This document shows, one piece after another, positions 37,635 through 46,044 of a stretch of DNA of 64,000 bases. The stretch's first letter is position 1. The number at the start of each line of letters is the position of its first letter. The position numbers and the translations under genes were made by a program. This stretch comes from Biformimicrobium ophioploci. GTDB lineage: Bacteria > Pseudomonadota > Gammaproteobacteria > Pseudomonadales > Cellvibrionaceae. The stretch covers positions 210,389-274,388 of the forward strand of contig NZ_BSYJ01000006.1 of the NCBI RefSeq assembly GCF_030270605.1, given 5' to 3'. Under the pieces are notes generated by a model. It worked only from the letters and a program-made list of their open reading frames with translations. It was not told the DNA's origin and ran no database searches.

Positions 37635-37973
37635 ATGTATTACTCTATTTCAGACCTTTTCTGGGTTTTTGTTTTATTCCTGGGCGGCAGTTATATCTGG
37701 ATGGGTATGGCGGCCAAGGACCACGCCCGGCGTGCGGTAAAAGCCCACTGTCGCGAGCGCGGCCTGCAACTGCTGGACGATACCGTGGCACAGACCCGCG
37801 TGCGCATCGGCCGTACTTCGCGCGGGCACCTCGCGCTGAAGCGCTATTTCAGCTTCGAATTCACCTCCACCGGCGAAGCCCGCTACCCGGGTGAAATCGA
37901 GCTGCACGGCCGCAGGCTGGCCAACATCCAGCTCGCACCGCACCGCCTCACGCCGGGCGACGGCATCCTCTAG
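37635..37973 (+). CDS. DUF3301 family protein
   Basis: Small protein of 112 residues. A hydrophobic N-terminal segment (DLFWVFVLFLGGSYIWMG) probably anchors it in the inner membrane. The rest matches the DUF3301 pattern: ARRAVKAHCRERGLQLLDDTVA, RYFSFEFTSTGEARYPGEIELHGRRL. Function unknown. In many gammaproteobacteria this gene lies near small housekeeping genes, as here beside a GIY-YIG gene. Confidence 0.8.
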   Translation: MYYSISDLFWVFVLFLGGSYIWMGMAAKDHARRAVKAHCRERGLQLLDDTVAQTRVRIGRTSRGHLALKRYFSFEFTSTGEARYPGEIELHGRRLANIQLAPHRLTPGDGIL

Positions 37974-38042
37974 GTCACAGCGCCAATTCACATAATCCGG
38001 CCCGCCAGAGTCGCGGCCAAGAACATAAGTCAGGGGAACATC

Positions 38043-39122
38043 GTGGAAACCAATACCAACAAGCCGCGGATCATGATTTACGGTGCCAACGGTTACACCG
38101 GCACCCTGCTGGCCAGGGAAGCGGTTTCCCGCGGCTACAGCCCCCTGCTGGCGGGCCGCAACGCCCAGAAACTGGCACCTCTCGCAGAAGAGCTCAACCT
38201 CCCTGCCATGGCCATCGCGCTCGACGACGATGATGCACTGGCAAATGCATTGCGCGAAATCGATATCGTCATCCACTGCGCCGGCCCCTTCTCTGCCACT
38301 GCAGAACCCATGATGCGCGCCTGCATCGCCACCGGCACCCACTACCAGGATATCACCGGTGAAATGCAGGTTTACATGCTCGGCCACAGCCTGCACGAAC
38401 AGGCAAAACAGGCCGGCATCGTATTGTGTCCGGGCACGGGTTTTGACGTGATCCCGACGGACTGCCTCGCACGTGCACTGAGTGACGCCATGCCCGGCGC
38501 GACTCACCTGACCCTGGGCTTCGACTCCGACTCCAGGCTCAGCCCGGGTACGGCCAAAACTTCCGTGGAAAGCCTCGGTGTCGGCGGCGCAGTGCGCCGC
38601 AACGGAGAAATCGAGATTATCGGCCATGCGGAAAAAGAGCGCACGATCGACTTCGGCCGCGGCGAGAAATTTGCCATTGCCATTCCCTGGGGCGATGTCG
38701 CCACTGCTTTTTACAGCACGGGCATTCCCAATATCGAAGTGTATATCCCGCTCAGCCCGCGCAAGGCGAAGCAGATGCGCCGCCTGAACTGGTTGCGCCC
38801 ACTGCTCCGTACCGGCTTCATCCAGAACTTCCTGAAAGGCAAGATCGAAAAAAGCGTACGCGGACCCTCTGCGGAAAAACGGGCTGGCCTCAAGACCTGG
38901 GTCTGGGGTGAAGTGCGCAATGACCGGCGTGGCGAGCGTAAAGTCGGCCAGGTCACCACGGCCAACGGCTACGACGTGACGGTTTACGGCTGTCTGGCTG
39001 TCATGGATTTCCTGGCAAACTACCAGGGTGAAGGTGGTTACTTCACGCCAGCGACCCTCTGCGGCCCTGGACTGGTGGAACAGTTACCCGGCTCCAGCGA
39101 AATCAAGATTTCTCTCGGCTAA
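38043..39122 (+). CDS. Saccharopine dehydrogenase family oxidoreductase
   Basis: 359 residues. The N-terminal Rossmann motif IMIYGANGYTGTLLAREAVSRG (residues 11-32) is typical of saccharopine-dehydrogenase-like NAD(P) proteins of the trans-acting enoyl-reductase group. It is followed by DIVIHCAGPFS and GTGFDVIPTDCLA. No family member has lysine pathway genes beside it here, so lysine metabolism is not implied; lipid or short-chain reduction is as likely. The start is GTG 38043 with AGGGGAAC in front. Followed by an SLC13 transporter on the same strand. Confidence 0.8.
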   Translation: METNTNKPRIMIYGANGYTGTLLAREAVSRGYSPLLAGRNAQKLAPLAEELNLPAMAIALDDDDALANALREIDIVIHCAGPFSATAEPMMRACIATGTHYQDITGEMQVYMLGHSLHEQAKQAGIVLCPGTGFDVIPTDCLARALSDAMPGATHLTLGFDSDSRLSPGTAKTSVESLGVGGAVRRNGEIEIIGHAEKERTIDFGRGEKFAIAIPWGDVATAFYSTGIPNIEVYIPLSPRKAKQMRRLNWLRPLLRTGFIQNFLKGKIEKSVRGPSAEKRAGLKTWVWGEVRNDRRGERKVGQVTTANGYDVTVYGCLAVMDFLANYQGEGGYFTPATLCGPGLVEQLPGSSEIKISLG

Positions 39123-39194
39123 CCCTTCAAACAGCGCGAGTACCCGGGAAAACACAAACTGCAAAGAAACCCAAAAATAAAAGAACAGTTTCTG

Positions 39195-40565
39195 GTGAAA
39201 GACAAGCTTATCTGGATTGGTCCGGTTGCAGCCGCAGCAACCGCAGCCATCGCATCGCAGGCCGGTATGGCAGCCCCTGCCGTTGCCACGCTCGGCGTGA
39301 CCGTACTCTGCGCCATCTGGTGGATCGGAGAAGCGCTGCCGATCCCGGTGACCTCGCTGCTGCCCATGACGCTGCTACCGCTGATGAATGTCATTACCCC
39401 GTCAGACGTGGCTGCAGCCTACGGGCACCCGCTGATCCTGTTACTGCTGGGTGGCTTCCTGCTTTCGACGGCAATGGAATACTCGGGCGTACACCGGCGC
39501 CTGGCATTATCGATGATCCGGGTGGTCGGAGCACACAGCGATCGCCATATCGTTATCGGTTTTATGCTGGCTGCGGCCCTGCTTTCAATGTGGATCTCCA
39601 ATACCGCCACCACACTGATGCTGTTGCCTATTGCGCTCGCGATCATCAGCAGCAGTAACAGCGACAGACTGGCCGTACCCTTGCTGCTTGGCCTTGCCTA
39701 TTCCGCCAGCCTCGGCGGCATTGGCACCCCCATCGGCACCCCACCCAACGTCATATTTATGGGCGCCTACGAGGAAGCCACCGGGCAGACCATCGGCTTT
39801 CTGGACTGGATGATGTGGGCGCTGCCCGTGGTATTTATCTTCCTGTTCTTCATGATCCTCTGGCTGACCCGGGGCCTGAAGGGTAGCAGCGAAGTGGAAA
39901 TCCCCAGGGTAGGTGCGTGGCTGCCGATAGAGCGGCGGGTCCTGCTGGTATTTGCTTTGACGGCCCTGGCCTGGGTTACCCGCAGCCAGCCATTCGGAGG
40001 CTGGCAGGCAATGCTGGACATCCCCAACGCCAACGATGCGGCGGTAGCGCTGCTGGCGGTCGTGGTGATGTTTATCATCCCGGACGGTCGCGGCGGGCGA
40101 TTACTGACCTGGGAAGCCGCCAACAAAATCCCCTGGGGGGTGTTACTGCTGTTCGCGGGTGGTATCACCCTGGCCAAGGGGTTCACTGCGTCCGGCCTTG
40201 CCGCCAACATCGGTGAGGCGCTCAGCGCCTTTACCGTGCTACCCCTGTTCGCGTTGCTGCTGTGTATCACCCTCGGCGTCACGTTCCTGACCGAGGTTAC
40301 CAGCAATACCGCAACCACTGCCTTGCTGATGCCTATCCTGGCCGCAGCAGCGGCCAGCGCCGGCCTGCCGGCGGAACTGCTGATGGTACCCGCAGCCATG
40401 AGCGCCAGCTGCGCATTTATGTTACCGGTTGCTACCGCGCCCAACGCCATCATTTACGGCAACGAGGCCATCACCGTCAGCCGTATGGCCCGGGAAGGCG
40501 TGATATTGAATCTGATTGGCGCGCTGGTGATCTCCGGTTGTATGTGGCTGCTGCTACCGCATTAA
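39195..40565 (+). CDS. SLC13 (DASS) family anion symporter
   Basis: Inner-membrane transporter of 456 residues with about 11-12 hydrophobic segments. The two DASS signature repeats are visible: SNTATTLMLLP near residue 135 and TEVTSNTATTALLMP near 365. Both carry the Ser-Asn-Thr motif that binds Na+ and carboxylate. It likely imports dicarboxylates or sulfate by sodium symport. The start is GTG 39195, 72 bases after the saccharopine-dehydrogenase-like gene; substrate unknown. Confidence 0.88.
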   Translation: MKDKLIWIGPVAAAATAAIASQAGMAAPAVATLGVTVLCAIWWIGEALPIPVTSLLPMTLLPLMNVITPSDVAAAYGHPLILLLLGGFLLSTAMEYSGVHRRLALSMIRVVGAHSDRHIVIGFMLAAALLSMWISNTATTLMLLPIALAIISSSNSDRLAVPLLLGLAYSASLGGIGTPIGTPPNVIFMGAYEEATGQTIGFLDWMMWALPVVFIFLFFMILWLTRGLKGSSEVEIPRVGAWLPIERRVLLVFALTALAWVTRSQPFGGWQAMLDIPNANDAAVALLAVVVMFIIPDGRGGRLLTWEAANKIPWGVLLLFAGGITLAKGFTASGLAANIGEALSAFTVLPLFALLLCITLGVTFLTEVTSNTATTALLMPILAAAAASAGLPAELLMVPAAMSASCAFMLPVATAPNAIIYGNEAITVSRMAREGVILNLIGALVISGCMWLLLPH

Positions 40566-40593
40566 CACCGCTCTTGCGCACGCCGGGAGAGCA

Positions 40594-41934
40594 TTACAAC
40601 TGTATGCGAATGGTCGCACCACCGAGAGACTGGGGCGCGTCTCCGGCGAGGAGCGCAATCTCGCCACCATAACTTTCGACGATATCGCTCACCACGGCCA
40701 GGCCAATACCCTGGCCGGATTGCTGCTCATCGGCACGCACGCCGCGGGCCAGAACCTGCTGCCACTGCTGACCGGTCAGGCCAGGGCCGTTGTCGGCCAC
40801 CACAAAGGACAGGCCGTATTCGCCCTGCTCCGGCGCAACCTCAATCCGGACCACGCCGCCGCCATATTTACAGGCGTTGTCCAGCAGATTGCCCAGCAGC
40901 TCCATCAGGTCACCCTCATCGCCATGGAACAGCAGCTGGGGGGCGCATTCCAGTGAGATCTCGATGTCACGACTGGCATAAACCTTTTCCAGCGCACGCA
41001 CCAGCTTTTCCGCAATGGGCCTGATGGCAATACCGCGCAGAATGGTACGCGGCGCATTGGTTACCGCACGCTGCAGCTGGTAGCTCACCAGCTGGTCCAT
41101 ACGCGCCACCTGGTCACGGATCAACTCAAGGCTGCCGGGGCTGCCATCGACGCCCTTCAGCACGGCCAGCGGCGTTTTCAGGCTGTGGGCCAGGTCCGCC
41201 AGGGTATTGCGATAACGCTGGCGCTGGCGCCGTTCATTATCCACCAGCAGATTGAGGTTTTCCGTCAGCGGCCTGAGCTCTGCTGGAAAATCCCCCTCGA
41301 GTTTCTCCGCCTCGCCCTGCTGGATTTTCTTCAGTGAGCGCGCCACCTCCTGCAGCGGGGCCAGGCCCCAGCGCAGCACCAGCCAGAGTACCAGCAGCAG
41401 CAACGCAGCGCCCACTCCCAACCAACGCCAGATAGTCCCCCGGAACTGTTCGACCTGCGCGCGGGTGGAACTCACATCCTCGAAGACAGAGAAGGTAAAC
41501 CGATACTCTGACTCGAGGCCCCACCCCACCCCCATTGCCATCTGTGCGAAGCCATCCTGGTTTGCCACGAACTTCTCCGCGCCCTGCTCGAGCGGTTCTA
41601 TTTGCAGCCCACCAGCGGTTAACGCGGACTCCGAACGCCAGATGACCTCGCCAGCATCATTGACTACGGTACCGATCAGGCCGGATTCCGGCTGGTTAAA
41701 GCGCGCTTCCGGCATCGCGGGTGGCAGCTGCAGGCGGCCATCACCCTCGTCCTCAGCGGCCGCCAGCAGGTTGTAGATATGCAGTTTCAGCTCGCGTTGC
41801 TTGGCCTCGTCAAGGGAAGCCTGGTAGGCACGCACAAAGACACCGGTCACCAGTATCAGAAATGCCAGTAACACCACGGAGGCAACCAGGGCTAGGCGGC
41901 CCTTGAGGGAGTGTAAAATTTGTGAAGGCGCCAT
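40594..41934 (-). CDS. Sensor histidine kinase, PhoQ-like
   Basis: Membrane sensor of 446 residues. TM1 about 12-34, a periplasmic sensor of about 130 residues, TM2 about 170-188, a HAMP-like linker, then the phosphoacceptor segment AHSLKTPLAVLKG with His250. This H-box is nearly that of PhoQ (HSLKTPLAVLQ). The ATPase domain has NLLDNACKYGGG, VADNGPGL and GQGIGLAVV. The response regulator gene lies eight bases upstream in the same operon. The signal is not known; the sensor lacks an obvious acidic metal patch. Confidence 0.88.
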   Translation of the reverse strand: MAPSQILHSLKGRLALVASVVLLAFLILVTGVFVRAYQASLDEAKQRELKLHIYNLLAAAEDEGDGRLQLPPAMPEARFNQPESGLIGTVVNDAGEVIWRSESALTAGGLQIEPLEQGAEKFVANQDGFAQMAMGVGWGLESEYRFTFSVFEDVSSTRAQVEQFRGTIWRWLGVGAALLLLVLWLVLRWGLAPLQEVARSLKKIQQGEAEKLEGDFPAELRPLTENLNLLVDNERRQRQRYRNTLADLAHSLKTPLAVLKGVDGSPGSLELIRDQVARMDQLVSYQLQRAVTNAPRTILRGIAIRPIAEKLVRALEKVYASRDIEISLECAPQLLFHGDEGDLMELLGNLLDNACKYGGGVVRIEVAPEQGEYGLSFVVADNGPGLTGQQWQQVLARGVRADEQQSGQGIGLAVVSDIVESYGGEIALLAGDAPQSLGGATIRIQL

Positions 41935-41941
41935 TAGAGGC

Positions 41942-42619
41942 TTAACTTGCCGTCAGGGCAAAACGGTAGCCGCGACCGCGCAGCGTTTCGATCGGCGATA
42001 TATCGCCACCCGGGTCAAGCTTTTTGCGCAGGCGCCCGATAAACACCTCAATGACGTTGCTATCGCGGTCACAATCCTGCTCGTAGATATGGTCGGTCAA
42101 GACAGTCTTCGAGACCACCTCGCCCGGATGCAACATCAGGTACTCGAGCACCTTATATTCGAATGAGGTCAGCTCCACTTCGTTGTCGCTGACAAAAACT
42201 TTTTGTCCGGAGGTGTCCATCCGGATGGGCCCCGCCTCAATCACCGGAGTGGAAAAGCCCGCGGAGCGACGCACCAGTGCGTTGAGGCGTGCGAGCAACT
42301 CCTCGGTATGGAAAGGCTTGACCAGGTAATCATCGCCACCAGCTTCAAGCCCCTCGACCTTTTCCTGCCAGTGGCCACGCGCGGTGAGGATCAGGATGGG
42401 AAAATGCTTGCCTTCCGCGCGCAGTGTGCGGATCACTTCGATACCGTCCACTTCCGGCAGGCCAAGATCCATTACGGCGAGATCGTAATCCATCTCACGC
42501 CCGAGAAACAGGGCCTCACTGCCATCGGGCGCCTCGTCTACCGTGTACCCGGCACTGCGCAACGACCTGGCCAGCTGTTGACGCAGGGAAAGTTCATCTT
42601 CTGCCAGTAACAAACGCAT
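41942..42619 (-). CDS. OmpR/PhoP-type response regulator
   Basis: 225 residues. The receiver domain (1-120) has the acidic pair in LLAEDE, the phosphorylated Asp51 in VMDLGLPEVDG and Lys100 in VKPFH. The segment LTARGHWQEKVEGLEAGGDDY resembles PhoP. The winged-helix domain (130-222) has ELTSFEYKVLEYLMLHPGEVVSK and IEVFIGRLRKKLD. It pairs with the histidine kinase immediately downstream. Likely targets include the co-oriented envelope genes upstream (PepSY, glycine-zipper). Confidence 0.92.
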   Translation of the reverse strand: MRLLLAEDELSLRQQLARSLRSAGYTVDEAPDGSEALFLGREMDYDLAVMDLGLPEVDGIEVIRTLRAEGKHFPILILTARGHWQEKVEGLEAGGDDYLVKPFHTEELLARLNALVRRSAGFSTPVIEAGPIRMDTSGQKVFVSDNEVELTSFEYKVLEYLMLHPGEVVSKTVLTDHIYEQDCDRDSNVIEVFIGRLRKKLDPGGDISPIETLRGRGYRFALTAS

Positions 42620-42647
42620 TGATTATCTCCTTCAGCTCGCCGATGGG

Positions 42648-42995
42648 TTAACGCGAGATCCTGCCGGTGCGCTTGTCCACATACACCACGTAAACCTGGT
42701 TCTTGCCGGTCAATCCCTTGACCCGATAGGCTGCACGCCCATCCTTCTTGGCCTCGCTCACTGCCAGGATCTTGCCGCCGTAACGCTGCTTGACCTTCTT
42801 CGCGGCCTCTTCGCGACTGACACCCTGCTTCTGTACCGGAACCCTAAGCGGCTTGTTCCAGCCGGGTATCGCACGCCGCTCCGCAATTGCATCGACCGGC
42901 TCGCGATGGCCCTGACCGTGTGCGTCGACCTGCATTGCCGGCAGCATCACCGCCAGTGCCAGCACAAGGCCCAAGATGCGATTTCCGATTGCCAT
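42648..42995 (-). CDS. PepSY-domain exported protein
   Basis: 115 residues with a signal peptide (MAIGNRILGLVLALAVMLPAMQVDA). The C-terminal half (about 55-115) is a PepSY-like module: VSREEAAKKVKQRYGGKILAVSEAKKDGRAAYRVKGLTGKNQVYVVYVDKRTG. PepSY proteins often inhibit peptidases or assist two-component systems, and this one lies directly upstream of the PhoPQ-like pair. ATG 42995 has GGA upstream; an earlier in-frame start is not supported. Confidence 0.78.
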   Translation of the reverse strand: MAIGNRILGLVLALAVMLPAMQVDAHGQGHREPVDAIAERRAIPGWNKPLRVPVQKQGVSREEAAKKVKQRYGGKILAVSEAKKDGRAAYRVKGLTGKNQVYVVYVDKRTGRISR

Positions 42996-43036
42996 AGTCG
43001 ATTCCAGCTCAGCGTTGTATTGAATGCGTCCGCCCC

Positions 43037-43570
43037 TCAAGGCAGAGGGGTGACGGCGACCATTACACGCATTCTATCCCCCGGATGACGGTCTGTGCGA
43101 GTGGTGTATTCGCGGCCGTTGTAGAGGTAGACCACGTCGTAACCACTGATCTCCTGGCGGGTTGTATATTCGTTAACCACTTCGCAACGACGCTCGGTCA
43201 CGTAGCGAACTCCGTGATGCCCCTGGTGACGATAGATATCCCTGCCAATGGAGGCCCCCAGCGCGGCACCGGCAATCGCCCCGACCTGTTTGTTGCGCTT
43301 GCGGTGCCCCAATTCATTACCGATGGCTCCGCCTATGATGCCGCCGAGGATTGCCGGCGTGGCGGAGTGACGACGCGGGTACACCGCTACCTGCTCGTCC
43401 CAGCAGCGCTCTCGCGGCTGGGCAACCTCGACCCGGGTATAGACGGGAGTCACGGATGTCACCTGGGCAAAATCGTAGTCGTCCGCATAACCGGAGGGAC
43501 CGGCAAGGGCCGGCAGGCTGACCAGGGCGGCCAGGCCAAGGAAGCTTGTGAGCGGGGTTTTCAGGTTCAT
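43037..43570 (-). CDS. Glycine-zipper 2TM domain protein
   Basis: 177 residues with a signal peptide (MNLKTPLTSFLGLAALVSLPALAG). The central glycine zipper ILGGIIGGAIGNELGHRKRNKQVGAIAGAALGASIG (about 75-110) is typical of SlyB/Rick_17kDa-like outer-membrane-associated proteins. The C-terminal part has VTERRCEVVNEYTTRQEISGYDVVYLYNGREYTTRTDRHPGDRMRV, the usual domain after the zipper. No lipobox is seen. Role in envelope integrity is inferred from the family. Confidence 0.85.
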   Translation of the reverse strand: MNLKTPLTSFLGLAALVSLPALAGPSGYADDYDFAQVTSVTPVYTRVEVAQPRERCWDEQVAVYPRRHSATPAILGGIIGGAIGNELGHRKRNKQVGAIAGAALGASIGRDIYRHQGHHGVRYVTERRCEVVNEYTTRQEISGYDVVYLYNGREYTTRTDRHPGDRMRVMVAVTPLP

Positions 43571-43662
43571 GGCTGCTCTCCATTTCCAGCGAGAATATCC
43601 GCAGCATAGGCAGCCTTTGCTGAACCTAACCTTAACCTTTGTAAGTTATCAGGCTCTTTGCG

Positions 43663-44154
43663 CTAGGTCCGGCGCGCGCCCTGGCGTTTCTGCTGACGTT
43701 CTCTCAGGTTCTTGCGCAGGCGCTGGCGATCCTCAGGGCTCATCTGCTGCCATTTACGCCGCAGCTCCTTGCGGCGCTCGGGCGGCATCTGCTGAAAGCG
43801 CTTCCGGGCCGCACGCACCCTGCGCTGCTGCTCCGGAGTCAGTTCACGGAAACGCTGGTAGCGCTCGCGCAGCTTCTGCCGCTGCTCCGGGCTCATCTGC
43901 CGCCAGCGACGAAACTCCCTGCCAGCGTTCTGGCGATCTTCCGGGCTCATCTGCTGCCAGCGTTGTGCACCATCGCGCAGCTTCTGTTGCTTGTCCCCGG
44001 GCAGTTCGGCCCAGCGCTCGCGGAATCGCCCGAGCAGTTCCTGCTCCGATTCGGACAGATTCTCCCACGCCACTGGTTCGGCCGCCACCAGCGGCGCCAG
44101 CAACTGCATCAGCGCGGTAAGCAGTAACGCGGCGATATTGTGCCTGCTATTCAT
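43663..44154 (-). CDS. DUF3106 repeat protein
   Basis: 163 residues with a signal peptide (MNSRHNIAALLLTALMQLLAPLVAA). The mature part is built from about six imperfect 17-18 residue repeats of the type W-x-x-M-[ST]-P-E-[DQ]-R-Q, very rich in Arg, Gln and Glu. This is DUF3106. Such proteins usually sit in an operon with an ECF-like sigma factor and a DUF3619 protein, as here. It is probably a periplasmic helical protein; function unknown. Its start overlaps the preceding small gene by eight bases. Confidence 0.8.
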   Translation of the reverse strand: MNSRHNIAALLLTALMQLLAPLVAAEPVAWENLSESEQELLGRFRERWAELPGDKQQKLRDGAQRWQQMSPEDRQNAGREFRRWRQMSPEQRQKLRERYQRFRELTPEQQRRVRAARKRFQQMPPERRKELRRKWQQMSPEDRQRLRKNLRERQQKRQGARRT

Positions 44155-44434
44155 ATTCACCGTCCTCAACCTCTTTCTGCGGGGCGCGTTTGTTTTCGGG
44201 CGCTTTCTCACTCTCACGCTCGAGCTGTGGCTGCTCCCCTTCCAGCTCTGATGGCGCCAGCCAGTTCCCTTCCTCGTCTGCCCACTCACCAAGGAAAATC
44301 AGGAACGCCTCATCGAGTGCTTCCTGTTGTTCCCGCGCCTGATCATCCGCCTGATCATCCGCCGAAACTGTCGCCACTAAAAAAAGCGCAATGGCCAGTA
44401 GTAGATGCTGCAGACCATCAGGTCGAGGGCGCAT
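44147..44434 (-). CDS. Small exported acidic protein of the sigma-factor operon
   Basis: About 95 residues with a signal peptide (MRPRPDGLQHLLLAIALFLVATVSA). The mature region is acidic and contains DEAFLIFLGEWADEEGNWL, ending in a Glu/Lys-rich tail. I do not recognise a family by name, but similar short genes occur between DUF3619 and DUF3106 genes. The start overlaps the DUF3619 gene by 17 bases; ATG 44446 is an alternative with GGAGG. Confidence 0.65.
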   Translation of the reverse strand: MRPRPDGLQHLLLAIALFLVATVSADDQADDQAREQQEALDEAFLIFLGEWADEEGNWLAPSELEGEQPQLERESEKAPENKRAPQKEVEDGEYE

Positions 44435-44837
44435 CGACCTCTCCATCAACCCCTCCCTCAGCGAGCCATAGGTAAAAATCAACATCCTCGATCATCTGTA
44501 TGTCTTCGGTCACCAGCCAGACGTCATCCCCGAACAGGTCTCCGTTACCGGGCAGCTGTTCTCCCGGACCGGGCAACAGCAGCACCACCGCCAGCACCGT
44601 TGCCATAGATGCGCCCAGCAGTGACCAGCGCACGACATCGCGCGGCAACTTGCGATCCGCCCCACTGTCCAGGCTACCGATGGCTGCGGAACGCGCGCGC
44701 TGCAGACGCGACAAGGTTGCGGCATCAAGCGATTCATCCATCTGCCTGAGCACCTCCTGTCCCTGGAGAAACAGAGCCTTCTCGGCATCCGTCGACTTTC
44801 GCCATGCGCCATGCTCTGAGGTTTGCTTCCTGTTCAC
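44418..44837 (-). CDS. DUF3619-like protein (probable anti-sigma-type membrane protein)
   Basis: 139 residues. The N-terminal cytoplasmic part has LRQMDESLDAATLSRLQRARSAAI, the DUF3619 signature. One transmembrane segment lies near 80-100 (LLGASMATVLAVVLLLPG), and the C-terminal acidic tail is presumably periplasmic. This topology suits an anti-sigma factor for the sigma gene just upstream. GTG 44837 is the start because GGAGGA lies six bases before it and GTGA overlaps the sigma stop by four bases. Confidence 0.78.
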   Translation of the reverse strand: MNRKQTSEHGAWRKSTDAEKALFLQGQEVLRQMDESLDAATLSRLQRARSAAIGSLDSGADRKLPRDVVRWSLLGASMATVLAVVLLLPGPGEQLPGNGDLFGDDVWLVTEDIQMIEDVDFYLWLAEGGVDGEVDAPST

Positions 44838-45382
44838 CGAAACTCCTCCATCTGTGGCCTCAGACATTTCAATGCCCTGGATAAATGCGTTTTGACACTG
44901 CCATCACTGCAGCCCATTGCCGTTGCGGTTTCCGCCACGTCAAACCCCTCCACACAGCGCAACAGGAAAGCCTGCCGCTGCCTCAGCGGCAGTGTGGCCA
45001 GTGCAGATTCCAGCCCGCGTACGACCGCAGCATTCTCCGCATGCCTCGCGGGCCCAACGCCTGCCACATCCTCAAGAATACCGATATCAGGCTCGGCCTC
45101 GCCTTCATCACCCCGCACCCTGTCCAGAAACAACTCCCAGCGGGAGATCTTCCTGTTACGCCGATGCCAGTCGACCACGCGCCGATTTAAAATCGTAAAA
45201 AAGAGTGGCCGCCACTCCCTTTGCGGCTTGCCACTGTAGTTTTTCACGAGCGCCAGCATACTGTCCTGTACGATGTCCAGCGCATCGTCAGACGAGCCGA
45301 CGGCGAGCCTTGCAATATTGAAGGCCCGCCGCTCGACACCAGCCAGGAACTGGTCCAGTTTGCGTTTGAGTTCTGGCTGCAC
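44834..45382 (-). CDS. ECF-type RNA polymerase sigma factor
   Basis: 182 residues. Region 2 (about 20-90) contains FNIARLAVGSSDDALDIVQDSMLALVKNY and WRPLFFTILNRRVVDWHRR. Region 4 (about 125-180) contains LATLPLRQRQAFLLRCVEGFDVAETATAMGCSDGSVKTHLSRALKCLR. The linker between them is acidic. Translation of the DUF3619 gene is coupled to it by a four-base overlap, the usual sigma/anti-sigma arrangement. It probably responds to envelope state and drives its own operon. Confidence 0.88.
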   Translation of the reverse strand: MQPELKRKLDQFLAGVERRAFNIARLAVGSSDDALDIVQDSMLALVKNYSGKPQREWRPLFFTILNRRVVDWHRRNRKISRWELFLDRVRGDEGEAEPDIGILEDVAGVGPARHAENAAVVRGLESALATLPLRQRQAFLLRCVEGFDVAETATAMGCSDGSVKTHLSRALKCLRPQMEEFR

Positions 45383-45458
45383 TGCAGATAGTTATCCAGC
45401 GTTTATTATTTTGCACCAATTCTGTTTTACATCTCACCGTGGCACACCCAGAAGGGCC

Positions 45459-45917
45459 TCACCCACCTGAACGGCGCTGCAACCTGTGACTTTTACGATC
45501 CAGCTTGCGATCTGCCCTGGCGCCACGCCGGTCGAGGCGGCGATCTGCCTTCGCGCCTTTCTTATCCAGTTTGCGGTCAGCACGGTCGCCTTTCCTGTCC
45601 AGGCGCGCATCGATTCGATCACCCTTGCGGTCCAGCTTCGCAGCGAGGCCTTCGCGACCGTTTTCACTGGCCCTGTCCGAGGCTGCATCAAGGCGGCCGT
45701 TGATTCTGTCGCCTTTTTTGTCCAGGTGGCGCTCTATGCGATCACCCCTGTTGTCGAGGCGCGCTTCGATCCGGTCGCCTTTTTTGTCGAGATGTTGCTC
45801 GATCCTGTCTCCCTTGCGATCAAGGTGCCCGGCGAGGTTTTCGCCATCTTGCGCAAGCGCCGGTGCGCTGATCAGGTACGCCAGGCTCAAAGCAGTAAAT
45901 ACAATCCGTGAATTCAT
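45459..45917 (-). CDS. Secreted protein made of 11-residue LDxKGDRIxxx repeats
   Basis: 152 residues. After a signal peptide (MNSRIVFTALSLAYLISAPALAQ) the protein consists almost only of 11-residue repeats of the form L-D-[RK]-[KR]-G-D-R-I-x-x-x. Four regular units occupy residues 32-75, one irregular 19-residue segment 76-94, and five units 95-149. Charge is high and both Lys/Arg and Asp/Glu are evenly spaced. Hendecad periodicity suggests an extended amphipathic or coiled helix, like LEA or apolipoprotein helices. No family recognised. Separate from the sigma operon by 76 bases, same strand. Confidence 0.75.
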   Translation of the reverse strand: MNSRIVFTALSLAYLISAPALAQDGENLAGHLDRKGDRIEQHLDKKGDRIEARLDNRGDRIERHLDKKGDRINGRLDAASDRASENGREGLAAKLDRKGDRIDARLDRKGDRADRKLDKKGAKADRRLDRRGARADRKLDRKSHRLQRRSGG

Positions 45918-46044
45918 GTTTGTCTCCGTTTTATGGTTGGCGCGCCGGGGGCACCCGGCGCTTTTCCGCGCGCTTACCAGTTAAAACGGAGACAGATGGG
46001 TTTGGTTGACAGCGAAATAAATGATTTCGCAAATTTGTTGCCGG

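Noticed and set aside
45459..45917. CRISPR-like periodic repeat
   Set aside because: The 33-base periodicity comes from the coding of an 11-residue protein repeat, with no constant repeat and spacer pattern.
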